Below are positions 18,791 through 27,682 of a stretch of DNA of 64,000 bases, one piece after another. The notes under the pieces are model-generated. The model was given only the letters and a program-made list of their open reading frames with translations, had not been told where the DNA came from and made no database searches. The stretch lies in assembly GCA_038325765.1 (NCBI GenBank), contig JBBQJI010000036.1:13989-77988 (forward strand). Reading direction: 5' to 3'. Source of the stretch: Xiheibacterium sp038325765. Its GTDB lineage: Bacteria; Myxococcota_A; Polyangia; Nannocystales; Nannocystaceae. Each line of letters starts with the position of its first letter. Positions within the stretch are counted from its first letter, which is position 1. The position numbers and the translations under genes were made by a program.

Positions 18791-20428
18791 ATGAGAACAT
18801 TGACGTACGTGGTGATCGCAGCGCTCGGCGCCTGCAGCAGCGAGACGCGCGGGCGTAGCGAGGACGCGAACTCGGGCACCTCCGCGGGTGAGACTGCCGG
18901 GCCCGGTGAGACCGCCGGGCCCGTCGACAGCAGCGGGACATCCGCGACCGCCGACACCACGTCGGGGTCGGCCAGCGCGACCTCGGAGAGCGGAGGCGGC
19001 ACCTCGGTGCCCATCTTCGACGTCGGCGGGATGCCGATGCCCGACGTCGGAGTGCGCGAGGGCCCCGCCATCCCCGAGACCTGCGCGCAGGCGTTGGAGG
19101 GGCAGAGCACGGTGGGCTGCCTGTTCTTCGCCGTCGACCTCGACCAAAACGGCGGACTCGAGAACGATCAGTACGCGATCGCGGTCTCGAATCCGCAGCC
19201 GAGCACCGACGCCGACGTCGTCGTCGAGCAGAAGGTCGGCGGCGTGTGGCAGGAGGTCGCGAGCATGATCGTCTCGCCGCTCACGCTGCACCCGTTTCCC
19301 CTGCCCAACATGAACCAACAGGGCTCGGGTGTGCGGGTCGGCGGCGCGTATCGGGTGACGTCGGACGTGCCGATCGTCGCCTACCAGTTCAACCCGCTCA
19401 TCATCGGGTCGGCGAGCTCGGATGCGTCGATGCTGTATCCGGTGCCGAGCTGGGACTCGCTCAATCGCGCGCTGCACTGGGGCGGCGGCTTCGGCCGCGG
19501 CTATCTCACCTTCGCGGCGGCGTACGACGGCACCACGATCGAGGTCACCCCCACGGTGGCCACGGCGGCGGGCCCGGGTGTGCCCGCCGGCAGCCCAGGC
19601 GTGCCGTTCGAGATCACCATCGACGAGGGCGACATCGCCGAGGTGATGGTCGTCGCCGAGGCAGCGACGCTCGCGGGCACGCGCATCGAGAGCACTGACG
19701 TGAACAAGCCGATCGCGGTGTTCTCCGGTCACGAGTGCGCCTGGGTGCCCCACAGCGTGCCGGCGTGTGACCACATCGAAGATCAGCTCAGTGGCGTGCG
19801 GCTGTGGGGCACGCAATTCGTCGCGTCGCGCATGCCGGTGCGCCAGGTCGGCGTGCCCGAGACCTCGCTGTGGCAGATCGTCGCCAGCGAAGATGGCACC
19901 ACGGTGAGCTTCGACGCCAACGCCGAGGTCACCGGCTTGCCGGCGGGCCCGGTCATGCTCGATGCCGGCGACTTCGTCGAGCACTACGTCGGCGGCAGCG
20001 TGGAGCACCCCGGCGATTTCCTGGTCGAGGCGAATCGCCCGATCGCCGTCGCCAACCTCATGACCGGCCAGGCCAACCTCACCGGCAGCAACCTCGGCGA
20101 CCCCGCGCTCGTGCAACTCAGCCCCATCGAGCAGTACCTGCAGCGGTACATCGTGCTCGTGGCGACGGGCTGGCAGGTCGACGTCTTCGTGATCACCAGG
20201 CCCGCCGGCATCGCGGTCGAGCTCGACGGCGTCGCCATCGAGAACTCGGCGTTCATCGACGTGGGCGGCGGTTACGAGGTCGCCCGCATCACCACCAGCG
20301 ACGGGGTGCACAGCGTCGAGGCGACCGACGGCGTGATGATCACCGTCGTCGGATACGCGAGCGCCGACAGCTACGCGTACCTCGGTGGCACCGGGACCGG
20401 GGTGATCAACCCCACGCCCGAAGGCTGA
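18791..20428 (+). CDS. Surface lipoprotein with IgGFc-binding-like domain
   Basis: 545 residues from ATG 18791-18793. The signal MRTLTYVVIAALGACSS has lipobox LGAC; a Gly/Ser/Thr/Glu spacer follows to about residue 75. The rest resembles the N-terminal domain of IgGFc-binding/mucin-like proteins as found in many bacteria: FAVDLDQNGGLENDQYAIAV, GSGVRVGGAYRVTSDVPIVA, PIAVFSGHECAWVPHSVPAC, YVGGSVEHPGDFLVEANRPI and VVGYASADSYAYLGGTG. Conserved Cys pairs (HECAW, PACDH) suggest a disulfide outside the cytoplasm. In myxobacteria this family is common and uncharacterised; an adhesive or surface-layer role is an inference. A strong hairpin terminator follows. Confidence 0.72.
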   Translation: MRTLTYVVIAALGACSSETRGRSEDANSGTSAGETAGPGETAGPVDSSGTSATADTTSGSASATSESGGGTSVPIFDVGGMPMPDVGVREGPAIPETCAQALEGQSTVGCLFFAVDLDQNGGLENDQYAIAVSNPQPSTDADVVVEQKVGGVWQEVASMIVSPLTLHPFPLPNMNQQGSGVRVGGAYRVTSDVPIVAYQFNPLIIGSASSDASMLYPVPSWDSLNRALHWGGGFGRGYLTFAAAYDGTTIEVTPTVATAAGPGVPAGSPGVPFEITIDEGDIAEVMVVAEAATLAGTRIESTDVNKPIAVFSGHECAWVPHSVPACDHIEDQLSGVRLWGTQFVASRMPVRQVGVPETSLWQIVASEDGTTVSFDANAEVTGLPAGPVMLDAGDFVEHYVGGSVEHPGDFLVEANRPIAVANLMTGQANLTGSNLGDPALVQLSPIEQYLQRYIVLVATGWQVDVFVITRPAGIAVELDGVAIENSAFIDVGGGYEVARITTSDGVHSVEATDGVMITVVGYASADSYAYLGGTGTGVINPTPEG

Positions 20429-20432
20429 GCGC

Positions 20433-20466
20433 AGGGCCGCGCGACGGCGACGCGCGAGGGCCCTTT
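20433..20466 (+). terminator. Intrinsic terminator after the IgGFc-like gene
   Basis: The stem agggcc/gcgcg pairs with cgcgc/ggccct around a 7-nt loop, with a 3-base bulge on the right arm, and is followed by ttt. It starts 5 bp after the TGA at 20426-20428 and separates this gene from the cassette beginning at 20554. Confidence 0.65.
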
Positions 20467-20553
20467 CGCCGCTTCCGCGCGCGCTCTTCGACCCGGCCGA
20501 CTTGCGGTCAGGGATCCGCCTCGGGCATCATGAGGACCTCCTCGAGGGACCGC

Positions 20554-21012
20554 ATGCGCAGCCTCGTTCCCCACCGCCGGGCCGCGCCAGCCAAGCGCAA
20601 GCTGCAGAAGGTGCCCTACGTCGAGCTGTACGACGGGCGATTGCAGGGCGTCGTGTCGAGTTCGTCCGATCCCGCGCGGGTCTACGTGTCGTTCATCGAG
20701 GCCGGCTCGGGCGACTACGCCTGCAGCACCAACAACAACCGGCCGTGCGGCGGAGGCGGGTTCTGCGGCCACATCCGGGCGCTAGTCGACAGCGCCTTGG
20801 CGCAGTACGGCGCCGATCGGGTGGCGCGGTACCTCGGCTGTGCCGATCGCAACCTCGCGAGCGAGTCGGACATCGCCCGGCAGCTCCACGGCACCAAGAC
20901 GGCCCACGATCCCGGGGTCGTGTTCGCGCGCTTCCTCGACTACCTGCGCTACATCGAGCTGCCCTCGAGCACGGAGCCGCTGCCCGAAATGGCGTGGTTC
21001 GTGACCGGATGA
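20554..21012 (+). CDS. SWIM-like zinc-finger protein (first gene of a vWA/MoxR/DUF5682 cassette)
   Basis: 152 residues from ATG 20554-20556, preceded by gaggga at a good distance; an in-frame ATG at 20530 is an alternative. The centre shows DYACSTNNNRPCGGGGFCGH, which fits a stretched SWIM finger (CxC...CxH) with an expanded first pair. The flanking strands VVSSSSDPARVYVSFIEAG and the helix IRALVDSALAQYG are also SWIM-like. SWIM fingers bind DNA or protein and occur in cassettes with MoxR ATPases and vWA proteins, for example E. coli YehQ, which is far longer. This version is a minimal one. Its TGA overlaps the next ATG (atga), so translation is coupled to the downstream gene. Confidence 0.65.
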   Translation: MRSLVPHRRAAPAKRKLQKVPYVELYDGRLQGVVSSSSDPARVYVSFIEAGSGDYACSTNNNRPCGGGGFCGHIRALVDSALAQYGADRVARYLGCADRNLASESDIARQLHGTKTAHDPGVVFARFLDYLRYIELPSSTEPLPEMAWFVTG

Positions 21013-22301
21013 ACGCGCCTGTCGTCCCGGTGGGTGTGGCCGAGGCGCGCGCGGTCGTAGACGGTGTCGATCGGGCGCTGGGCTCGGGTCTGGCGCGGCT
21101 GTCCCCCGACGCGCGCGCGGCCCTGCGCGAGCTCGGCCACGCCGTCGCCGGCACGCCGCTGGGCAGCGCGGTCACCGAGGCGATCGCGGCGATCGAGCGC
21201 GGCGAACTGCTCGCCCATCACCTCGGCGCCCTCGCGGCCGGGCGCGCGGCCCTCGAGGGTGCCATCTGCGACGCGCTGCTCGCCGCGATGGTCGCGTCAG
21301 CCGGACTCGTGCTCGAGGCGCCGACGCTCGGCCCCACGGCGGCCCCCGACGCGCGGACGCTCGCGCTGATGCACAGCACCCAGCAGTGGCTCGTCGAGAT
21401 CGCCCTCGCCGGCTTCGGCCAGCTCGATCTCTCGACGATCGCACCGGCGCTCGCGGCCCTGCGCGCGCTGCAGGAGCACCCGCCCCTGCGGCGACTCGCG
21501 GCGCTGCTGACCGGCTTCGCCCACGAGCTCGCCGACACCGCGCCGACCTCGGGGAGCACCGAGCTGCCCCTGCGGCGCTGGTCGGATCTGTGGTCGACCG
21601 CGATGCTCGCGAGCTCGGCCCTGCCCGCGACGCCGGCGCGCCGCAGCGTCACGGGCGTGCTCACGCCCCTGGGCGCCGACCTCGTGCACCACGATCACCT
21701 GGTGTCGCTCGTCGTCCACGGCCTGTTCGAGCCGGACGGACAGCCGCGGCGCCTGGTCCGGATCACGCTGTCGGCGTGGCGCGTCGACGCGATCGCCGGC
21801 CCCGAGGTCTTCACGCGGCTCGCCCCGTTGGCCCCCGAGCTCGTTGCGGCGCTCGCGTCCCCGGTGCGGCTGCAGATCACCGACGCGACCGCCCTGGGCT
21901 CGGGCGATCTGCTCTGGGACGGCGCGGTGAAGCCGTTGCCCGGCGCGCTACAACCCCACGCGATCGATCTCGCCGGTGCCACGATCACGGCACCACCCCC
22001 GCGCGACCGCCATGCCGTGCAGCTCGCGGTCCCGATCGTGGGCACGCCGCCCGAGGGCGTTCCTCTCGCGTTCGATCGCACGAGCCCGCTCGTGGGCCTC
22101 TGCGAGGGCGACGAGCGGGGCGCGCTCGGCTTCGTCGGCCTGCTCCGCTACGACGACGGCTTCTGCGTGCAGCCCCTGGCGTTCGCGACCAAGAAGGGGC
22201 TGCGCGGCCCGGCCAAGGGCATCGCCGACGCGGGCAAGCTGAAGGACCGCGCCGCCGCCGTGCTCGAGGAGCGCGCCGGCCGACTGCTGAGGAAGTCATG
22301 A
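21009..22301 (+). CDS. Unknown cassette protein between the SWIM-like and vWA genes
   Basis: 430 residues from ATG 21009-21011, overlapping the upstream stop by the atga tetranucleotide. The N-terminal 200 residues are helical and Ala-rich (AVVDGVDRALGSGLARLSPD, LALMHSTQQWLVEIALAGFG, LAALLTGFAHELADTAP). The C-terminal half is beta-rich (DHLVSLVVHGLFEPDGQPRR, FVGLLRYDDGFCVQPLAFAT) and ends in a basic helix (KDRAAAVLEERAGRLLRK). No signal peptide or catalytic motif is seen. Its place inside the operon suggests it is a dedicated partner of the MoxR/vWA pair, perhaps taking a slot filled elsewhere by other helical-repeat proteins. I do not recognise the family. Confidence 0.6.
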   Translation: MNAPVVPVGVAEARAVVDGVDRALGSGLARLSPDARAALRELGHAVAGTPLGSAVTEAIAAIERGELLAHHLGALAAGRAALEGAICDALLAAMVASAGLVLEAPTLGPTAAPDARTLALMHSTQQWLVEIALAGFGQLDLSTIAPALAALRALQEHPPLRRLAALLTGFAHELADTAPTSGSTELPLRRWSDLWSTAMLASSALPATPARRSVTGVLTPLGADLVHHDHLVSLVVHGLFEPDGQPRRLVRITLSAWRVDAIAGPEVFTRLAPLAPELVAALASPVRLQITDATALGSGDLLWDGAVKPLPGALQPHAIDLAGATITAPPPRDRHAVQLAVPIVGTPPEGVPLAFDRTSPLVGLCEGDERGALGFVGLLRYDDGFCVQPLAFATKKGLRGPAKGIADAGKLKDRAAAVLEERAGRLLRKS

Positions 22302-23686
22302 GCGGCGCCCGCGAGCGCGAACTCGGCTTTTGGTGGGCGCTCACCGAATCTCTCGGCGACGATGGCATCAAGCAACGCATGGGCGAGCTCATGCGCCCGG
22401 TCGTGGACGAGCTCGATCTCCCCCGCGTGCTGCTCGAGCCCGGCGGCTCGCTGCGCCAGGTGCTGCGCGCCAAGCCGGGGCTGCGGCCGCTGGTCCAGCT
22501 CGACGTCGACGGCGTGGTGCAGGCCGACGTCACCACCGACCCCGAGACGCTCTCGCGCGAGCTGCTGTACCTGCGCGCGGTCGTCGACGTGTTCGGCGGC
22601 CAGCTGCCCGAGCAGGTGTCGGCCGAGCGGTACACGGAGTGGCTCTCCGACGTGCGGCTGTTCGAGGATGCCTCGGGGCTCGGGCGCAGCCAACAGTTCG
22701 CCGGCCGCGGCTCGGGCACCGGCGGTGGACCGCAGGTGACGGACACCGACGTGGCCGACGCGGTGAGCGAGCTGAAGAAGGGCCGCGGCCTGCTCTCGGC
22801 CCCCGAGATCGAGGCCGGCCTGCGCGTGATCGAGAAGCGTCATCTCGATCGCATGGCGCTGGCCGAGGTGCTGAAAGACGCCAAGCTGGCCAGGACGCTG
22901 CAGCCGTCGATGGCCATGGTCGAGCAGCTCCTGCGGCAGAAGGACGGACTGTCGGGGCCGGCCCTCGTCCACGCCAAGGCGATCATCCGCCGGTTCATCG
23001 ACGATCTGCGCGACGTGCTCGCGCGCGACGTGGCCTCGACACCGCGGGGCAAGCCCGATCGGTCGACGCTGCCGCGCCGCAGCTTCCGCAACCTCGATCT
23101 CAAGCGAACGCTGTGGCGCAACCTCGTCAACTGGGATCCGAAGCAGAACAAGTTGTTCGTCGATCGTCTGTACTACCGCCAGCGGGCCAAGCAGGTCGAT
23201 CGCCACCGCATGATCGTGGTCGTCGATCAGTCGGGGTCGATGGTGCCGGCCATGGTCAACTGCACCATCCTCGCCAGCATCTTCGCCGGGCTACCCGCCG
23301 TCGACGCCCACCTGGTCGCGTACGACACGACCGCAGTCGACCTGTCGGCCTGGGTCCATGATCCGTTCGAGGTGCTGCTGCGCACCCAGCTCGGCGGTGG
23401 CACCGACGGCATGTGCACCCTGCCCCTGGTCACCGCGAAGATCGACGATCCGCGCAAGACCGTCATCGTGTGGATCTCGGACTTCTACGACAACCGCGAA
23501 CTGATGCCGGTGTTTCGCAGCTTCCACCAGTCGGGTGCGACGTTCTTGCCGGTCGGTTCGGTTTCGACCGGCGGGTTCTTCTCGGTCGATGGATGGTTCC
23601 GCCGGGAACTCCAGCAGCTCGGCACACCGGTGCTGTCGGGCAGCATGAAGACCCTCATCCGCGAGCTCAAAGCCGCCCTGCCATGA
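22298..23686 (+). CDS. vWA-domain protein (YehP-like) with complete MIDAS
   Basis: 462 residues from ATG 22298-22300, overlapping the previous TGA (atga). The N-terminal 290 residues are helical, with a Gly-rich break near 135-145 (FAGRGSGTGGGP). The vWA domain begins near residue 300: MIVVVDQSGSMVPAMVNCTI is the DxSxS part of the metal-ion-dependent adhesion site (Asp near 309), LVAYDTTAVDLSAWV follows, LGGGTDGMCTL supplies the TD, and VIVWISDFYDN completes the fold. vWA proteins paired with MoxR ATPases usually bind metal through MIDAS and deliver or recognise a client. The gene lies 15 bp before the MoxR gene. Confidence 0.82.
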   Translation: MSGARERELGFWWALTESLGDDGIKQRMGELMRPVVDELDLPRVLLEPGGSLRQVLRAKPGLRPLVQLDVDGVVQADVTTDPETLSRELLYLRAVVDVFGGQLPEQVSAERYTEWLSDVRLFEDASGLGRSQQFAGRGSGTGGGPQVTDTDVADAVSELKKGRGLLSAPEIEAGLRVIEKRHLDRMALAEVLKDAKLARTLQPSMAMVEQLLRQKDGLSGPALVHAKAIIRRFIDDLRDVLARDVASTPRGKPDRSTLPRRSFRNLDLKRTLWRNLVNWDPKQNKLFVDRLYYRQRAKQVDRHRMIVVVDQSGSMVPAMVNCTILASIFAGLPAVDAHLVAYDTTAVDLSAWVHDPFEVLLRTQLGGGTDGMCTLPLVTAKIDDPRKTVIVWISDFYDNRELMPVFRSFHQSGATFLPVGSVSTGGFFSVDGWFRRELQQLGTPVLSGSMKTLIRELKAALP

Positions 23687-23701
23687 TGTCTGGAGCCCAC
23701 G

Positions 23702-24814
23702 ATGTCTGAACTCCTGCGCGCCCCCGCCGAGACCAAGTACGCCGAAGAGCTCGCCTACCTCGCCTGCGTGGACGACACCAAGCGCCCGTTCTCGTGGAGG
23801 CTCTCGCCGAAGATGGTCCGCATCTTCGTGCTCGGCAGCCGCGACAAGGACGGTCTGGACCGAACCATCGCACAGAAGTGGTACGGGCACGCCGCGCTGG
23901 TCGAGAAGGCGATCGTGACCCTGGCGTCCGACCGTGGCCTGCTGCTCATCGGCGACCCCGGCACCGGGAAGAGCTGGCTCGCCGAGCTGCTCTCCGCGGC
24001 GATCTGTGGCAACTCGACGCTGGTCGTCCAGGGCACGGCGGGCACGAGCGAGGACCACATCAAGTACGCGTGGAACGTCGCCGAGGTCATCGCCAAGGGC
24101 CAATCGAAGTCGTCCATGATCCCCTCGCCGATGATGACCGCGATGCTCGAAGGCAAGCTCGGCCGGTTCGAAGAACTGACCCGCTGCACCTCGGACGTGC
24201 AGGACGCCCTCATCAGTATCCTCAGCGAGAAATACGTGTCGATCCCCGAGCTGGACACCGACAACATCGTGTTCGCGCAGCCGGGCTTCAACGTGATCGC
24301 CACCGCCAACAGCCGCGACCGCGGGGTCAACGAGCTGTCGAGCGCGCTCAAGCGGCGGTTCAACTACGTGCAGATCCCCATCGTCACCAACCGCCGGGCG
24401 GAGAAGGAGATCGTCGAGTTCCGCGTGCGCGACCTCCTGCGGCGCAACGAGTTCGAGGTCGAGATCCCGCCGGCACTGCTCGAGGTGCTGCTGCAGACGT
24501 TCGCGGATCTGCGGGCCGCCGCCCAGGCTGCGGCCAGCGACGACGAGCGACTGGAATCGGCGTTGTCCACCGCCGAGCAGATCGGTGTGGTCGAGGACGC
24601 TGTGCTGCACGGGCAGTTCTTCGGCGCGGCGACGGTCGAGCCCGCCGCGCTGGCGCAGGCCCTGGTCGGCACGCTGGTGCGGCGGATCCCCGAGGATCTC
24701 ACGGTGCTCAACAAGTTCTGGCACGCCGTGGTCCAGGAGCGGGCCAAGGAGCACGGCGGGCCGTGGGACGAGTTCCTCGCCGCGGGCAAGCAGGCGCTGG
24801 CGCTGCATGAGTGA
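23702..24814 (+). CDS. MoxR-type AAA+ ATPase (YehL-like)
   Basis: 370 residues from ATG 23702-23704. Walker A GDPGTGKSWLAELL is near residue 85; the Walker B region is GKLGRFEELTRCTSDVQDAL (FEE, with the acidic pair in place of DE); sensor 1 is VIATANSRDRGVNELSSALK; and the arginine-finger region is RRFNYVQIP. The IPSPMMTAMLEG insert is typical of MoxR helix-2 insertions. MoxR ATPases act as chaperone-like remodelling machines for partners with vWA domains, often inserting metals or activating complexes. The stop overlaps the DUF5682 start by 8 bp. The gene is the motor of the five-gene cassette. Confidence 0.88.
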   Translation: MSELLRAPAETKYAEELAYLACVDDTKRPFSWRLSPKMVRIFVLGSRDKDGLDRTIAQKWYGHAALVEKAIVTLASDRGLLLIGDPGTGKSWLAELLSAAICGNSTLVVQGTAGTSEDHIKYAWNVAEVIAKGQSKSSMIPSPMMTAMLEGKLGRFEELTRCTSDVQDALISILSEKYVSIPELDTDNIVFAQPGFNVIATANSRDRGVNELSSALKRRFNYVQIPIVTNRRAEKEIVEFRVRDLLRRNEFEVEIPPALLEVLLQTFADLRAAAQAAASDDERLESALSTAEQIGVVEDAVLHGQFFGAATVEPAALAQALVGTLVRRIPEDLTVLNKFWHAVVQERAKEHGGPWDEFLAAGKQALALHE

Positions 24815-27668
24815 CACGCCCGAGCCCGGCACGGGCCCGGCGCCCGTGTCCGCCCTCGTCGAGGAGCTCCGCGCAGTGGCGCGGGCCTTCACCGCCGACG
24901 AGGCCGCGACCGCGTCGATCCTCGAGACGATGGCCGAGGACGTTCGTCGCGCCCTGGCCGAGCCCCTGACGATCTTCCCGGTGGCGCACCACAGCCCCGC
25001 CAGCGCGGTCCACATGGTCCGGTTGCTGCGGGCGCGCCAACCCAAGCTGGTGTTCGTCGAGTTCTGCGAGGATCTGCGGGATCAGGTCGAGGGCCTGCGC
25101 GACTGCACTCTGCCCGTCGCGCTGCAGGCCTTCGCGTCGGAGCCCGTCGGGTTCCCCCCTGACTGGGCGCCCCTGGCCGTGGTCGCGCCGCTGACCGAGC
25201 TGTCGGCCGAGTATCAGGCGATCGCGTACGCCCTCGGCACCGAGGGCGTCGAGCTCGTGTTCGTCGATCGCGACGTCGACGCGGTGTTCCGGTGGATGGA
25301 TCCCGCGGACAACCCGATGACGCCCGTGCCCGACGACGACGCGGCGGATGCCGCGACCGACGACGACGATGACGCGGGCCGCCTGCACGGCGAGGCAGTC
25401 GGCGTGGAGGTCGGTCGGCTCGAGCCGAGCTTCGTCGAGTTCCGCGACGCCCTGCTGCAGAATGCGCGCATGACCCACTTCTCGGAGTGGAACGCGCTGT
25501 ACATCGAGGAGCCGACGATCGGCGCCGACACGCACACCTACCGCGAGGTGATGGCGATGGTCGGCAGCCTGTTCCGTCGGCTCGGCTCGACGCCCCACGC
25601 CCGCGAGGAGATCCGCCGCCGCGATCGCTTCATGTGGACGCGGATCAAGCAGACCCTCGCCGCACGCGGGGTCGACCCCGAGGACGCCGTGTTCATCTGC
25701 GGCGCCGCGCACACCGTCGCCGACGACTGCCCGGAGTGGGGCACGGCCAACGCGCTGCTGTGGGCAGGCGCCGAGGGCGACGCCAAGAGCGGCACGGCGT
25801 GGAAGTACGGCTTCATCCCGTCGAGCTATGGCGCGATCGAGCTGCAGTTCGGTCACCCACGCGGGGCGGTGTCGCTGGCCGAGACCGTGTGGCGCAAGGC
25901 GATCGCGCGGTGGAACGTGGTGCCGTTCACGCTGGATGCCGGCAAGTCGACGAAGTCGGCCAAGGCCGCCAAGGCCGCCGGTGGGCCCAAGCCCAAGCCC
26001 AAGCGCACCGCCCCGGTGCCCGAGCAGCTCGGGCTGCGCGCGGTGCTGCGCGATCCTCCACCGCTGACCGAAGCCGACGAGGCCGAGCTCATCGGGTGGT
26101 GCACGCGGGTGGTCGCGGACGCCCGAAAGCACCGCTACCTCGCGTCGACGGCGGACGCGATCGCGATCTACGAGACGTCGATCCTGCTCGCGCGGATGCG
26201 ATCGCGGCGCCGGCCGTCGCCGTTCGACTTCATCGACGCCGCACAGACCTGCCTCGAGAAGGGCGCCGTGCCTGGGCGCCGGGATGTCCGCGCGATCTGC
26301 CACGCGATGCTCGGGGGCGATCGGATCGGGCAGGTCGGATATGCTTCGCTGCCGCCGTTGGTGCAGGACGTCTACGATCGACTGGCGCCGATCGGGCTCA
26401 CGGCGAAGACCACCAAGGTCGTGCGCGCCCTGATGGACTTCGACGCCGAGCCCGAGCTGCGGGCGTGCTCGCGTCTGCTGTGGCGACTGCACTGGATCCT
26501 GCCCGACGCCCGAGTGGCGCGCCCGATCATGGGCAAGCTCGAGCTCGGCGCCGAGCCGCGGCAGGAGAGCTGGGACGTGCGGCTCTCTGGCCCCGAGCAG
26601 CGTGCGGTGATCGAGCTCGGCTTCGCCGGCGTCACCGTCGAGCAGGTCCTCGAGCGGCGGCTCACCGAGGCGGCGTTCGCCGAGACCGCGCGGACGACCG
26701 ACGCCCTCGAGGCCGCGGAGTCGTGCGTGCTGCTGCTCGATCAATCGCGCCTGGCCCAGACGCTGGGCGAGCGCGCCGTCCACCTGCTCGCGCGCGAGCA
26801 CGGGCCCGACGACGCCGGCGAGATCTTCGAGCGCGCGCGGCGGCTGGTGCACCACTTCCGGGCCCAGCCGCAAGGCGTGCCCGCCTGGCTATCCCGGTTC
26901 GTCGCGACCGGCTACGCGACCTACGCCAGCTCCCTGCCGGCCGCGTTCGGCGATCGCGGGACCTCACCGTTGCAGCTCGGCGCGGTGCTGTCGTTCGTGT
27001 TCACGCTCGAGAGCCTGGCGCTCGCGATGGGCTGCCAGCGCAGCCAGCTCGTGATCGCGATCGAGCAGGCCAGCGCGCAGGCGGCCGACCCCGAGAAGCT
27101 CGGGCTGCTGTGGGCGACGCAGTGGTTGGTGCAGCTGCGTGACGAGGCGGGTGTGCGTGGGGCGTTCGCCGCGGTGCTCGAGCATCCGCTCGGGCGTAAC
27201 GGGTTCCCGCGCTATCTCTCGGGGTTCCTGCGGGCCCTCGCGTTCGCGCCCAAGGCCGCGCCGCTGGCGGTGGAGCTGCTCGGTCGCGCGTTCTCGGTGC
27301 TCCCCGACGCGGTGCTGCTGCCGTGGATGCCGGGCCTGCTGACGACGTTGCGCGAGCAGGCGATCGACACCGTGCCTGCGTTGATGAAGGAGCTCGCGCG
27401 GACGCTGCCTCTGCCCGGTGCCCTCGCGCGGTGGTCCCCGCCGTGGATCGACGCGCCGGCGGTCGCGGTCGCGGTCGATGGACCGATCGCGCCGACGCGA
27501 TCGGAGCAGGCGGGCGCGGCTCATGGGTTGCTCCGGCGATTCCCCGAGGCGACCGATGCGTGGGCGCAGGCCCTGGCGATCGAGTCGCCATGGATCGCCG
27601 GAGGAACCGACGTCGGCAACACGCCGGACGGCGACGCCGCGCGGCACGAGATCTCGGGGCGGTCGTGA
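24807..27668 (+). CDS. DUF5682-family protein (YehM-like), large cassette subunit
   Basis: 953 residues from ATG 24807-24809, overlapping the MoxR stop by 8 bp. The N-terminal third has the family hallmark FPVAHHSPASAVHMVRLLRA followed by LVFVEFCEDLRDQ, and later FMWTRIKQTLA and AVFICGAAHTVADD. These are spaced like the HHSPA/GxxH motifs I associate with DUF5682, a domain that may be hydrolase-like. An acidic insert (VPDDDAADAATDDDDDAG) lies near 170 and a Lys/Pro-rich hinge (GGPKPKPKRTAPVPEQ) near 390. The rest is a long alpha-helical repeat region (for example AETARTTDALEAAESCVLLL). Reaction unknown. As I recall, E. coli YehM is the counterpart, making this the substrate-facing or scaffold member. 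Confidence 0.72.
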   Translation: MSDTPEPGTGPAPVSALVEELRAVARAFTADEAATASILETMAEDVRRALAEPLTIFPVAHHSPASAVHMVRLLRARQPKLVFVEFCEDLRDQVEGLRDCTLPVALQAFASEPVGFPPDWAPLAVVAPLTELSAEYQAIAYALGTEGVELVFVDRDVDAVFRWMDPADNPMTPVPDDDAADAATDDDDDAGRLHGEAVGVEVGRLEPSFVEFRDALLQNARMTHFSEWNALYIEEPTIGADTHTYREVMAMVGSLFRRLGSTPHAREEIRRRDRFMWTRIKQTLAARGVDPEDAVFICGAAHTVADDCPEWGTANALLWAGAEGDAKSGTAWKYGFIPSSYGAIELQFGHPRGAVSLAETVWRKAIARWNVVPFTLDAGKSTKSAKAAKAAGGPKPKPKRTAPVPEQLGLRAVLRDPPPLTEADEAELIGWCTRVVADARKHRYLASTADAIAIYETSILLARMRSRRRPSPFDFIDAAQTCLEKGAVPGRRDVRAICHAMLGGDRIGQVGYASLPPLVQDVYDRLAPIGLTAKTTKVVRALMDFDAEPELRACSRLLWRLHWILPDARVARPIMGKLELGAEPRQESWDVRLSGPEQRAVIELGFAGVTVEQVLERRLTEAAFAETARTTDALEAAESCVLLLDQSRLAQTLGERAVHLLAREHGPDDAGEIFERARRLVHHFRAQPQGVPAWLSRFVATGYATYASSLPAAFGDRGTSPLQLGAVLSFVFTLESLALAMGCQRSQLVIAIEQASAQAADPEKLGLLWATQWLVQLRDEAGVRGAFAAVLEHPLGRNGFPRYLSGFLRALAFAPKAAPLAVELLGRAFSVLPDAVLLPWMPGLLTTLREQAIDTVPALMKELARTLPLPGALARWSPPWIDAPAVAVAVDGPIAPTRSEQAGAAHGLLRRFPEATDAWAQALAIESPWIAGGTDVGNTPDGDAARHEISGRS

Positions 27669-27682
27669 GGTGCGACGACGCC

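Noticed and set aside
24708..26873. 721-codon minus-strand open frame opposite the DUF5682 gene
   Set aside because: Low-complexity Arg/Leu/Gly composition, no motifs, and the plus strand encodes a recognisable family in a coupled operon.
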